A stretch of 64,000 nt of DNA from an uncultured Duncaniella sp. (lineage in GTDB: Bacteria > Bacteroidota > Bacteroidia > Bacteroidales > Muribaculaceae). The position numbers and the translations under genes were made by a program. The notes beneath the pieces were generated by a model that searched no databases, was not told where the DNA came from, and saw only the letters and a program-made list of their open reading frames with translations. Shown here in pieces: positions 1 to 7,518 of this stretch. The DNA lies in contig CAJTRI010000001.1 of assembly GCA_910578615.1 (NCBI GenBank), forward strand, positions 172,726 to 236,725, read 5' to 3'. The first letter of the stretch is position 1, and each line of letters opens with the position of its first letter.

Positions 1-581
1 CACTTCCGCCGGATAGGATCGCATACGGGGGTATTCCTGTGGATACATCCTCGATTCCGGCTGTCGGATTGCCTGACCGTATAGGGAGGGTGAGGATATT
101 CCTCGGACGCCATAAAGGACGTCTTGCCGAGAAAGGTACCGACATCCTTGAAGCCGCAGCCCGTGCCGTTGTGGAGCGCTATCCCGATAAGGCCGAGCTG
201 GTGATAGTGGAGAACCGTCCCTATGATGAGTATCTTTCCCTCCTTCGCTCGGCCCACATAGTCCTTGACCAGCTTTATAGTTACAGTCCGGCCACCAACG
301 CCCTTCTGGCCATGGCCATGGGGCTGACCACCGTCTCGGGTGGGGACGAGGCATATTATGACTTTATCGGTGAACGTGAGATGCGTCCTGTCCTCCATGT
401 CGAGCCTGACTATGAGAGTGCCCGTGCGGTTCTCGAACATGCTGTCCTGAATCCTGAGACACTGAAAGTCCGTGGACGGGAGGGAAGAAGATTCGTCGAA
501 AAACATAACGACTACGTGGTGGTGGCGCGCCGGAACGTAGACTTCTGGACGCGTCGTCTTGCAGAGGAGGGGCGCTTGTGA
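1..581 (+). CDS. Glycosyltransferase, group 1 type (5' end cut by window edge)
   Basis: This is the C-terminal part of a glycosyltransferase; the reading frame is open from base 3, so the gene starts left of the window and the GTG at 39 is only an internal codon. Seen: a KG(T/A)D-like segment after a short beta strand (LGRHKGRLAEKGTDI), then a stretch VLDQLYSYSPATNALLAMA followed by a GGDEAYYDF segment, the usual layout of the nucleotide-sugar-binding half of GT-B enzymes. It probably transfers a sugar in surface-polysaccharide assembly, judging from the next two genes. The stop codon TGA at 579-581 overlaps the next start (TGATG), which indicates translational coupling. Exact donor and acceptor cannot be told. 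Confidence 0.7.
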   Translation, partial: LPPDRIAYGGIPVDTSSIPAVGLPDRIGRVRIFLGRHKGRLAEKGTDILEAAARAVVERYPDKAELVIVENRPYDEYLSLLRSAHIVLDQLYSYSPATNALLAMAMGLTTVSGGDEAYYDFIGEREMRPVLHVEPDYESARAVLEHAVLNPETLKVRGREGRRFVEKHNDYVVVARRNVDFWTRRLAEEGRL

Positions 582-1396
582 TGACTCTTGACGTGCTCAT
601 ATCCACTCATGGCCCCGAGGGTATACGCCGTGTCGGGCGCATGAATATGCCGTCTGTCGAAGGTGTGAGATATATAGTCACATGGCAGGGGCATGGAGGG
701 GCAGAAATTCCTCCGTCCCTTCTCACGCGCGATGATGTGGAGGTGTGCCGTGTTGAGAGCATGGGGCTTAGCCGTAACCGTAACGAGGGAATATCACGTT
801 CACGGGCCGATATCTATCTGATTGCCGATGATGACCTTCGCTACACGATGCACGATCTTCGCGGTGTGATAGAGGCCTTTGAGAAACGTCCGTCCATGGA
901 TGTGGCTGTCTTTATGTATGACGGCCCTGACGGCAAGTCCTATCCCGCAGTGGAAACCCCGCTTTTCCCTTTGCCACGTGGCTACTTCCCCACCTCGTTC
1001 GAGATAGCCGTCAGACGGTCGGAACGCACCTCGGTGATGAGGTTTGATCCACGTTTCGGACTCGGTTCGGGGGTGTTCCATGTAGGCGAGGAGGACGTTT
1101 TCCTACTTCACGGGCGCTCTCTCGGGCTTGACATGCGCTTTATACCCCATCGGGTGACCACTCATGCCGGTCTGACTACCGGGTTGCGTCAGATAAGTGA
1201 CCCTCGGGTTCTGCGAGGTGCCGGTGCCGGAATCTTCTATTATTATCCCGTGACGGCCGTTCTGCGTGTCCCCCTAAAAGCATGGAGGCTGTCACGCTCG
1301 GGCCGTGCGCCTTTGTTCCGTTCGCTTGTACAGCTTGCAATCGGGGCCTTGTATGCAGCCATCTTACTCCGAAAACCATGGGAAACCCCTCTCTGA
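581..1396 (+). CDS. Glycosyltransferase family 2-like protein
   Basis: Predicted 271-residue GT-A type glycosyltransferase. Seen: an N-terminal beta strand (LDVLISTHGPEG), a GLSRNRNEGI segment typical of GT2 enzymes where the acceptor loop begins, and an acidic IADDDLRY motif near residue 83 that fits the metal- and nucleotide-binding DXD site. A hydrophobic C-terminal stretch (LVQLAIGALYAAILL) may anchor it to the inner membrane. I chose the ATG at 581 rather than the GTG at 578; it overlaps the preceding stop as TGATG. Together with its neighbours it belongs to a capsule or O-antigen-like locus that extends to the left. The sugar transferred is unknown. Confidence 0.72.
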   Translation: MTLDVLISTHGPEGIRRVGRMNMPSVEGVRYIVTWQGHGGAEIPPSLLTRDDVEVCRVESMGLSRNRNEGISRSRADIYLIADDDLRYTMHDLRGVIEAFEKRPSMDVAVFMYDGPDGKSYPAVETPLFPLPRGYFPTSFEIAVRRSERTSVMRFDPRFGLGSGVFHVGEEDVFLLHGRSLGLDMRFIPHRVTTHAGLTTGLRQISDPRVLRGAGAGIFYYYPVTAVLRVPLKAWRLSRSGRAPLFRSLVQLAIGALYAAILLRKPWETPL

Positions 1397-2820
1397 GACA
1401 TCACGGAAACGCTCTCTCACGCACCGTGTTCAAGGCCATGGGGGTCTTTGGCGGTATGCAGGTGTTCTCTATCCTCTGCGGCATAGTGAGGATAAAGCTT
1501 ATAGCTGTCTGGCTCGGGACGGCCGGCGTGGGGTTGTTTGCTATCTTCAATTCCGCCGTTACCCTTGTCTCCGGGTTCTCCCAGCTCAACCTGCGCACGA
1601 GCGCCGTCCGTGCTATCGCATCGGGGCATGATGGCAGGTCGCTCGCGTCGGTCATCTATTCCGTCAGGAAACTGGCGTTGTGGCTCGGGCTGGCCGGCGT
1701 GGCCGTAATGCTACTCTCGGCTCCTGTTTTCAGTTTGCGCACGTTCGGCTCATTCGAGATGACAGGCAGTTTTATGCTCCTTGCGGTCGCGGTCTTCGTT
1801 ATGTCGCTGACCATGGCTGAACAGGCCGCTCTCCAAGGCCTTGAACGTATGCGCGCTCTTGCCATCAGCAATATCCGGGGTGTAGGTATAGGGCTGGTGG
1901 TCAGTCTGCCATTACTCTATTTTTTCAGAATGGAGAGCGTGGCATGGGTCATAATGGCTTATTCTTTCACAACGTGGCTTGGTGTGAGGTGGTCGAGGGC
2001 CGAGGTGACTCTTGCAGGGCCTGCGCCCAAGGTCAGGGAGGTGTGGGAAATCGGACGCCCTATACTTATAATGGGTTTCTATCTTACTCTTGCGGCCGTT
2101 CTTGCGGAATTGTGCTCTTATATCTTCATCGCCTATCTCAACCACAGTGGTGGCACTTCGGAAGTCGGACTGTTCCAGTCGGGCTACACCATTGTCAACC
2201 GCTATATGGGCATGGTGTTTTCAGCCATAGGGATGGAGTTTTTTCCTCGTCTCACCTCGGCTTCTGTCTCTCCCTGTCGGACACGCATCTTCGTGGCTCA
2301 TGAGATTCTGCTCCTTACCATGGTGATGCTCGGGATTGTCTCGATTTTCATTCCTTTGGCTCCGTTGGGAGTGAGGATGCTCTATACCTCGGATTTTCTT
2401 GCTATCGTCCCGTTTGTGATTTTGTCAATGCCGGGGGTGATTATTCAGGGTGTTAGCTGGTGTCTGGCCTATGTCATACTTGCCCGTGGTGACGGACGTG
2501 TCTATATGGCGGTTGAGATATTCAGCACCCTTACCACCATAACACTCAACATATTGTTTTACCGATATTGGGGCCTTCCCGGCGTAGGACTTTCATTCAC
2601 TCTTTACTATTTGGCGTATCTCTTTGTCCTCCTGCCTATATATTACAGACGCTATCGTCTCAACATCCCGGTCAGGACTATATGGATCGTTGTCACCGTC
2701 TTTGTGGCTGTATGCGTCACCTCTGCGACAGCCTTGTTGTTCAATCCGTTGTGTTCGCTATTTATTGCAGTCCCTTCCCTTCTCATCTCCATCCTATCCG
2801 TACGCCGGCTCTTGGGTTGA
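1378..2820 (+). CDS. Polysaccharide flippase, Wzx/O-antigen translocase-like
   Basis: Predicted 480-residue polytopic inner-membrane protein of the MATE/Wzx-like flippase type that moves lipid-linked repeat units across the inner membrane. Seen: about a dozen hydrophobic segments, an N-terminal FKAMGVFGGMQVFSILCGIV stretch and a following IRIKLIAVWLGTAGVGLFA region characteristic of O-antigen translocases of Bacteroidota, and a basic C-terminal end. The frame is open back to 1282, but a start there would overlap the previous gene by over 100 bp; the ATG at 1378 gives a normal hydrophobic beginning and a 19-bp overlap. It faces the minus-strand gene at 2838 with only 17 bp between, so there is little room for separate terminators. 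Confidence 0.8.
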   Translation: MGNPSLRHHGNALSRTVFKAMGVFGGMQVFSILCGIVRIKLIAVWLGTAGVGLFAIFNSAVTLVSGFSQLNLRTSAVRAIASGHDGRSLASVIYSVRKLALWLGLAGVAVMLLSAPVFSLRTFGSFEMTGSFMLLAVAVFVMSLTMAEQAALQGLERMRALAISNIRGVGIGLVVSLPLLYFFRMESVAWVIMAYSFTTWLGVRWSRAEVTLAGPAPKVREVWEIGRPILIMGFYLTLAAVLAELCSYIFIAYLNHSGGTSEVGLFQSGYTIVNRYMGMVFSAIGMEFFPRLTSASVSPCRTRIFVAHEILLLTMVMLGIVSIFIPLAPLGVRMLYTSDFLAIVPFVILSMPGVIIQGVSWCLAYVILARGDGRVYMAVEIFSTLTTITLNILFYRYWGLPGVGLSFTLYYLAYLFVLLPIYYRRYRLNIPVRTIWIVVTVFVAVCVTSATALLFNPLCSLFIAVPSLLISILSVRRLLG

Positions 2821-2837
2821 GAATCAGGATTGGGTGT

Positions 2838-3509
2838 TCATAGATACTCTGACAGACTTTCTATGTCCGGGAGTATTAAGGTGCCGGTGGGGATTTCTTC
2901 TATCTGGCTCTCGTCCCACGGCACACCCTTGATGAGGGCTGTGGGACATCCCAGCGCCGTTGCCGGGACTATATCCTTGTTTACGCTGTCACCAACCACG
3001 AGTGTCTCTCTCCCCGTCAGTCCCAAGGAATCCAAACCGATGCGGAATATGGCCGAATCCGGCTTGCGAACCCCTACCCTTCCGCTGTCTGTCACCGAAC
3101 GGAACAGATGCCTTATACCATATGTCCGCAAGACGGTATCAAGGTTGCCGTAGAAATTAGATACTACAGCCATAGTATAACGTCTGCCGAGGCTTTCAAG
3201 CACCTTCCGGGAACGGTTGACACATTCACGTGTCTTATTGTCGCAGTTTCGGGCTATGCGCCATGCAAGGGTGTCATCGCTGATTCCTATACTTTGCAAC
3301 TGGATTCTTATCTTCTTTTCAAGCAGATTAAGCATCGTGTCCCCCCGGCTCACAAGCGGCTGGATGCCGCGTTCTCCCGCTATATAGGCATCGCGTGACA
3401 GTTCTAAGCCTTCCTCACGGTAGGCTCTTCCGATGACGTGATACCAATGGTCGCCTCGGGAGTCTATCGTACCCCCGTAGTCAAATATTATCCCCTTGAT
3501 ACCTTCCAT
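2838..3509 (-). CDS. HAD-superfamily hydrolase with altered motif I
   Basis: Predicted 223-residue cytosolic haloacid-dehalogenase-fold protein. Seen: motif I as IFDYGGTID (residues 8-16), motif II VVSNF, motif III lysine in VRKPD, motif IV VVGDSVNKD. The nucleophile Asp10 is present, but the second Asp of the usual DxD (the general acid/base of phosphatases) is Gly12. From family knowledge this changes or weakens phosphatase chemistry. The start at 3509 places motif I near the N terminus and overlaps the upstream gene by 29 bp; a longer frame to 3602 exists but would add 31 unlikely residues. It is the last gene of the lipid-head-group cluster, where it could dephosphorylate a head-group phosphate; that role is inference. 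Confidence 0.75.
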   Translation of the reverse strand: MEGIKGIIFDYGGTIDSRGDHWYHVIGRAYREEGLELSRDAYIAGERGIQPLVSRGDTMLNLLEKKIRIQLQSIGISDDTLAWRIARNCDNKTRECVNRSRKVLESLGRRYTMAVVSNFYGNLDTVLRTYGIRHLFRSVTDSGRVGVRKPDSAIFRIGLDSLGLTGRETLVVGDSVNKDIVPATALGCPTALIKGVPWDESQIEEIPTGTLILPDIESLSEYL

Positions 3510-4428
3510 TTTCGAGTTCGCGGGTGAGGCGGCGGCATATTCCTTCGTGGCGGATGACCATATAGACAGCCAGTGCGTTGAGAAGGGTGAGTTCGTAGAC
3601 AAAATACAGCCATGGCATTCCCATGAAGAGCGTGATGAAAAGTCCTATCGTGCGCCAGTTGAATGTGAGTATGTTGGTGTATTTCATCAACGGCAGGGAC
3701 AGGCGGCGGAACTCCTTGCGGAACCCTTCGGGAATGCGTCCGTCCGGGAAACGGCGTTTCAGTTCGCGTCTCAGTCTCTGCATGGCGGGTGACGAGGCCT
3801 CCTGACCGAGAGTGTATCCAAGATAGATTCTCATTGTCAGACGTTTCCAGAAACCGGCATGTTTCTGTTCTTCAAGCTGCCGCCTGAGCGAGGTGGCGCT
3901 GTCAAGCTCGCTGCCATCCTCTCCTTTGAGGAAGTACAGATGGAACTGGCGGTAATAGTCGGCCATAGAGGCCTGTCTTGCGTGGCAGATTCCGGCGGTT
4001 CCCGCCGTCACCCACAATATCCAGTGGTGGGACTCGAAGAGCGATACCGACATGTTGCCTCTGAGCACTATGGCGATATAGATTGATGCAAACCAGAAGT
4101 CGCCGCTCATCCCGTCAAGTATGCGCCCGAGACGTGAGTATTGCCGGGTCATGCGTGCCAGTTGTCCGTCGGCACTGTCAAAGGAGTTGGCCCATATGAG
4201 GAGCAGCATCCCGGCTACATTGACCATAAGGTCTGGGAAGTAGAACAGCACACCGGCTCCAACCCCGAGAAATATCGAGGCTATGGTTATGGCGTTTGGG
4301 GTGATGCCGAGCCGGGCGGCTATCTTGGCCCATACGAACCCGATCGGCCGATAGAAGGCAAGGTCGATCCGCTCCTCGGTATCCATTGATTTGAGCGAGT
4401 CCCGATATTCCTCTTTCCAGCTTCCCAT
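3481..4428 (-). CDS. CDP-alcohol phosphatidyltransferase family protein, non-canonical active site
   Basis: Predicted 315-residue integral membrane enzyme of the CDP-alcohol phosphotransferase fold, which joins a CDP-activated substrate to an alcohol to form a phosphodiester. Seen: D84-x2-D87-G88-x2-A91-R92, eight residues, G101-x3-D105. The final Asp normally lies four residues after D105; here residue 109 is Gly and the Asp is at 110, so the motif is one residue longer than canonical. I confirmed this by translating the complement of 4099-4190. N-terminal residues 1-30 are soluble, and about 75 residues of a charged cytosolic loop (around 165-245) separate the two membrane halves. Together with the canonical paralogue at 5372-6085 it suggests two successive or alternative head-group transfers. 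The substrate is unknown; inositol or an inositol phosphate is plausible. Confidence 0.82.
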   Translation of the reverse strand: MGSWKEEYRDSLKSMDTEERIDLAFYRPIGFVWAKIAARLGITPNAITIASIFLGVGAGVLFYFPDLMVNVAGMLLLIWANSFDSADGQLARMTRQYSRLGRILDGMSGDFWFASIYIAIVLRGNMSVSLFESHHWILWVTAGTAGICHARQASMADYYRQFHLYFLKGEDGSELDSATSLRRQLEEQKHAGFWKRLTMRIYLGYTLGQEASSPAMQRLRRELKRRFPDGRIPEGFRKEFRRLSLPLMKYTNILTFNWRTIGLFITLFMGMPWLYFVYELTLLNALAVYMVIRHEGICRRLTRELENGRYQGDNI

Positions 4429-4435
4429 TATTCAG

Positions 4436-5365
4436 TTATCCGGCTATATAGCCTTTGTAAGCCTCCATGAATCTTCTGAATATGCCCAGCCTCATAAGCA
4501 CCTTTTCGAACAGCAGCCAGCCGAGGATTGTGACACCTATTCCGGCAATGACATCGATTATATAGTGGTGGGAGGTATATACCGCCGTCCACCATATCCC
4601 GAGGCATATAAAGGCAAAGATGGCTCTGAGCCACCATCCGCAGCGTGCGCGCAGCGAATAGATGAACGCTATGAGCATATATGCGGCATGGAGTGACGGC
4701 AGTGCCGCGAAGACGTTGGAGTTGCGGGAATACAGTCCGTCAAAGATGGCGGTGCCCGTCATGGCGTCCCAGGCTGACAGACCGGCGGTCTCGCCGTGTG
4801 TGCCGGGGATGAATTCAAATCCGTGCATGGCCACATACCACGGCGGGGCGGCGGGATGGATGTAATATCCGGCGAATCCCAGAAGGTTCACGAAGAGAAA
4901 TACCAACGAGAAGTGGAGGTAGACCTCGTATTGCCGTCCGAAATAGAGCCACAGTCCGAAAATTATGGGTACGGGAACCCAGCATAGATAGAAGCATCCG
5001 GCCATGAAGTCAAGAATCTTTGAAGTGTGGGCTGCCCACCATTCGTTGGGGGTGGAAGATCCTATTCCGAACAATGATTTTTCGGCATCGTAGAGTCCGC
5101 GTATGTCCACAGGATTGACCTCGTAGTTGGGCAGGATATTCATCCAGTCATACGAAATCCCGAACACAATGAACGGAAGTAGGGCCACAACCATTCTGCG
5201 GGTAGCGCCGGTGGCAAAGAGCAGTATGGTGAGCAGGGCGAGGATATATACATGTTCTGTGCGCAGACCCACGAATAGCCCCGTGACGAGGAGCCACAGG
5301 CCGAGGATGGCTATGATGACGGCGCTTTCGCGTGTTGTAGCCGAGGTGCGTGCTGTTGATGACAT
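4436..5365 (-). CDS. PAP2-superfamily inositolphosphotransferase-like (AUR1-type) membrane protein
   Basis: Predicted 309-residue polytopic enzyme. Seen: IHPAAPPWY (169-177), PSLHAAY (223-229) and SHHYIIDVIAG (265-275). The PSxH and HxxxD elements supply the catalytic His residues of the PAP2 fold, and the P-x-APPW segment together with them is the pattern of AUR1-like enzymes, which in fungi move phosphoinositol from phosphatidylinositol to ceramide. Six or more membrane spans precede and separate these motifs. In Bacteroides, AUR1-like proteins are known from inositol-sphingolipid clusters. In this cluster it would be the last step, making a phosphoinositol (or other phospho-head-group) sphingolipid on the periplasmic side. 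It is separated by 6-7 bp from both neighbours. A generic lipid phosphatase role is the main alternative. Confidence 0.8.
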   Translation of the reverse strand: MSSTARTSATTRESAVIIAILGLWLLVTGLFVGLRTEHVYILALLTILLFATGATRRMVVALLPFIVFGISYDWMNILPNYEVNPVDIRGLYDAEKSLFGIGSSTPNEWWAAHTSKILDFMAGCFYLCWVPVPIIFGLWLYFGRQYEVYLHFSLVFLFVNLLGFAGYYIHPAAPPWYVAMHGFEFIPGTHGETAGLSAWDAMTGTAIFDGLYSRNSNVFAALPSLHAAYMLIAFIYSLRARCGWWLRAIFAFICLGIWWTAVYTSHHYIIDVIAGIGVTILGWLLFEKVLMRLGIFRRFMEAYKGYIAG

Positions 5366-5371
5366 CGCCGG

Positions 5372-6085
5372 TTACTTTTTGATGAGCTGTCGGCGCGCGT
5401 GATCCACGCGGGCAAATGCTGTGAGGTTGGCAAACACGGCTATAATGCCCATGGCAACTATGAGGATGACGGCGGCATCAAATTCTCCCGGGTTCACAGA
5501 AAGCCCGGTTATGCCTGTGGCAAGGCAGCCGGCGGCAGTGACCACCACTCTCTCGGGGCGCTGCATGAAGCCTATCTTGCATTCCAGTCCGAGACCTTCG
5601 GCACGTGCACGTACATAGCTCACCATTATTGAGCCTACGAGGGCCACGAATGTGACGAGTGCCCCTGCCACATAGCCCTTTTGGAGCAGGTAGTAGGATA
5701 TGCCTCCGAGGGTGAAAAGCTCGCAGTAGCGGTCAAGCACGGAGTCATACATTGCTCCGAATGTTGTTGCCATATTTCCAAGGCGCGCCACCTGTCCGTC
5801 GAGCATGTCGAACAGGGAGAAAAGGATGATGATGGCGCCGGCCCATGTCACCAGATCATAGTTCATCTCCGAAGGGGTGCCTGTATAACCGGCATAGACC
5901 AGTATGCCGGCTGCGGCGATATTGCCGAGAAGGCCTATCGTGGTGACTATGTTTGGGGTGATGCCTATGCGGATAAGCAGTCTCACAAAGGGGTTGATGA
6001 CACAGTAAATCCCCTGTTGGAGCGCGTCGCGCATTTTCTTGAACGTGGAGACCTTGTTTTCCATTGTTATGTTGGTTTCTGCCAT
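5372..6085 (-). CDS. CDP-alcohol phosphatidyltransferase, phosphatidylinositol(-phosphate) synthase-like
   Basis: Predicted 237-residue integral membrane enzyme with the full canonical motif D93-x2-D96-G97-x2-A100-R101-x8-G110-x3-D114-x3-D118. It should transfer a phosphatidyl group from CDP-diacylglycerol to an alcohol head group, with D118 as the likely base and metal ions held by D93, D96 and D114. Six hydrophobic spans fit the family. The frame is open to 6124, but starting at the ATG at 6085 removes an overlap with the upstream stop and leaves 4 bp, matching the spacing in the rest of the cluster. Its position next to the AUR1-like gene suggests phosphatidylinositol or phosphatidylinositol-phosphate synthesis; the head group is not proven by the motif. 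Confidence 0.82.
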   Translation of the reverse strand: MAETNITMENKVSTFKKMRDALQQGIYCVINPFVRLLIRIGITPNIVTTIGLLGNIAAAGILVYAGYTGTPSEMNYDLVTWAGAIIILFSLFDMLDGQVARLGNMATTFGAMYDSVLDRYCELFTLGGISYYLLQKGYVAGALVTFVALVGSIMVSYVRARAEGLGLECKIGFMQRPERVVVTAAGCLATGITGLSVNPGEFDAAVILIVAMGIIAVFANLTAFARVDHARRQLIKK

Positions 6086-6089
6086 TATT

Positions 6090-6647
6090 TTAGTTGTGTT
6101 TTCGGAGGTTAAAGGCATTGACAAACCTTATAGCATAGTTGTCAAAGCCGTTTTTCTTGTAGACGAAATTCTTCTGCATCAAGAAGTTCCAGAATATAGA
6201 GACTATCAGTGACACACTCAGGCGCGCGGCGGCGTAGAAGCCGTTTGGCTTGAATCCGAGATCTTCGGCCAGGAACGGGAACTTGTTAAGCAGTTCATAG
6301 ACCAGTTGGGTTCCGTAGACGTTAAGGAGCAGGCTTCCTAACCATATCATGGCATATTTAACCACCACGGCCTTGACAGGGACATCGGAGGCATGGAAGG
6401 TAAACCGATAGTTGATGCAACAGTTGACGATGCCGCCGCAGACGGCGCCTATGGCTGTCGAGAGCCACGGGGCGAGGTGGATGAACGCGAAGAAGACAAA
6501 TCCCACACCCATGTCGATCCATGATGCTATCTGTGAGGATATGGACGAGCGGAGGAAGGTGGTTACTATGTCGCCACCGTGGAGGAACCTGTCTTTCAGA
6601 CGTGATATATTTTCAGGCATAGATTGGATTGCTGGGATTGGTTGCAT
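6090..6647 (-). CDS. GtrA-like four-span membrane protein
   Basis: Predicted 185-residue protein of the GtrA-like family, small membrane proteins with about four spans proposed to flip polyprenyl-linked sugars or other lipids. Seen: spans near residues 40-60, 62-80, 98-118 and 145-163, and the family-like signature NYRFTFHAS around residue 80 and FLMQKNFVYKK near the C terminus. An alternative start at 6620 (a Met at residue 10) is possible. It is 4 bp from each neighbour in the lipid cluster, so a role in moving a lipid intermediate or head-group carrier across the membrane is a reasonable inference. The substrate cannot be read from the sequence. Confidence 0.75.
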   Translation of the reverse strand: MQPIPAIQSMPENISRLKDRFLHGGDIVTTFLRSSISSQIASWIDMGVGFVFFAFIHLAPWLSTAIGAVCGGIVNCCINYRFTFHASDVPVKAVVVKYAMIWLGSLLLNVYGTQLVYELLNKFPFLAEDLGFKPNGFYAAARLSVSLIVSIFWNFLMQKNFVYKKNGFDNYAIRFVNAFNLRKHN

Positions 6648-6651
6648 GGCT

Positions 6652-7518
6652 TTATTTGTTTCGGCTCTTTATTTCGGCAAGTATAGCCCGGGCTATCACG
6701 GCGGAAGCCTCTATTCGGCAGGGCGCATAGCTGGGCCAGTCGTTAAGGTCGATGATATGGAATGTCCCGTCGGGGGCCACGATGGCGTCGCCGCCGTAAA
6801 GCTTTATGTCGAGTATGTCGGCTGCGCGCGAGCAGGTCTCCTTGAATCTGTCGAGGTCAAAGCGCGGTGTGGGGCCGGGCATCGAGGAGGAGTCGTCCCC
6901 TTGCGGGGAGTAACTTTTCTCAAAGGGATAGAACCACTGGAACCACGGAGTCCCGTTGACGCCGTAAAATTTGACCTGTTCCCCGTCCAGATGTCTCATG
7001 ATGACGGCCCGCTTGATACCGCGCAGGAAGTATTCTTGGAGCACCTCCTGTGCCTCACCAGGGTGGCGGACATAGGTGACGTCCTCTTTGTGCTGGGCAT
7101 AGAGGTCGCCTCTCTTGATCCATGCGCGTTCCATCCCGACGGCCTCCATCTTGGCGGTCACGGTCTGGTTGGTATTGACCATAAGACAGTCGGGGTAAGG
7201 GATGCCTGATCCGAGAAGGATGCGCGATAGGCGTTCGCGGGTACAGTTTTCCACCCCGTAACCCGAGTTGATGACAAGGCATCCGTCATCTTCCATGGCT
7301 TGGAGGACTGGAAAGGAGCGATGGTCGCGGCACATGTGGATTACGACCCGTTCACTGACGGCTCCGGCTATAAGCTGTTCCTCGCTGTAAAGTCTCACCT
7401 CGCAGCCGCGTTTGCGGAGCTGTTCGGCAGTGAGGTTGAGGATGGCGGCGTCGTTGCCTATATGGTTGGGGGAGTAGGCTCCCGCGCGCAGTACGGCGGC
7501 AATCTTTATTTCGGCCAT
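6652..7518 (-). CDS. ATP-grasp-fold enzyme in lipid head-group cluster
   Basis: Predicted 288-residue cytosolic protein. Seen: a central HLDGEQVKFYGVNGT stretch (176-190) and a C-terminal YGGDAIVAPDGTFHIIDLND (241-260) followed by WPSYAP, in which D244, D257 and N259 fit the metal-binding D...D-x-N of ATP-grasp enzymes. The D-x-N followed by a proline-aromatic segment recalls inositol-trisphosphate 5/6-kinase-type ATP-grasp proteins, but also other ligases; I cannot decide by eye. Chemistry would be ATP-dependent phosphorylation or carboxylate-amine ligation. It overlaps the upstream nucleotidyltransferase gene by 13 bp, so the two are probably co-translated. If the head group is inositol, a kinase role would be attractive; this is inference. 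Confidence 0.7.
   Translation of the reverse strand: MAEIKIAAVLRAGAYSPNHIGNDAAILNLTAEQLRKRGCEVRLYSEEQLIAGAVSERVVIHMCRDHRSFPVLQAMEDDGCLVINSGYGVENCTRERLSRILLGSGIPYPDCLMVNTNQTVTAKMEAVGMERAWIKRGDLYAQHKEDVTYVRHPGEAQEVLQEYFLRGIKRAVIMRHLDGEQVKFYGVNGTPWFQWFYPFEKSYSPQGDDSSSMPGPTPRFDLDRFKETCSRAADILDIKLYGGDAIVAPDGTFHIIDLNDWPSYAPCRIEASAVIARAILAEIKSRNK

Noticed and set aside
1282..1377. N-terminal extension of the flippase
   Set aside because: It would overlap the upstream glycosyltransferase by 115 bp and adds a Cys-rich stretch unlike any flippase; ATG 1378 fits better.
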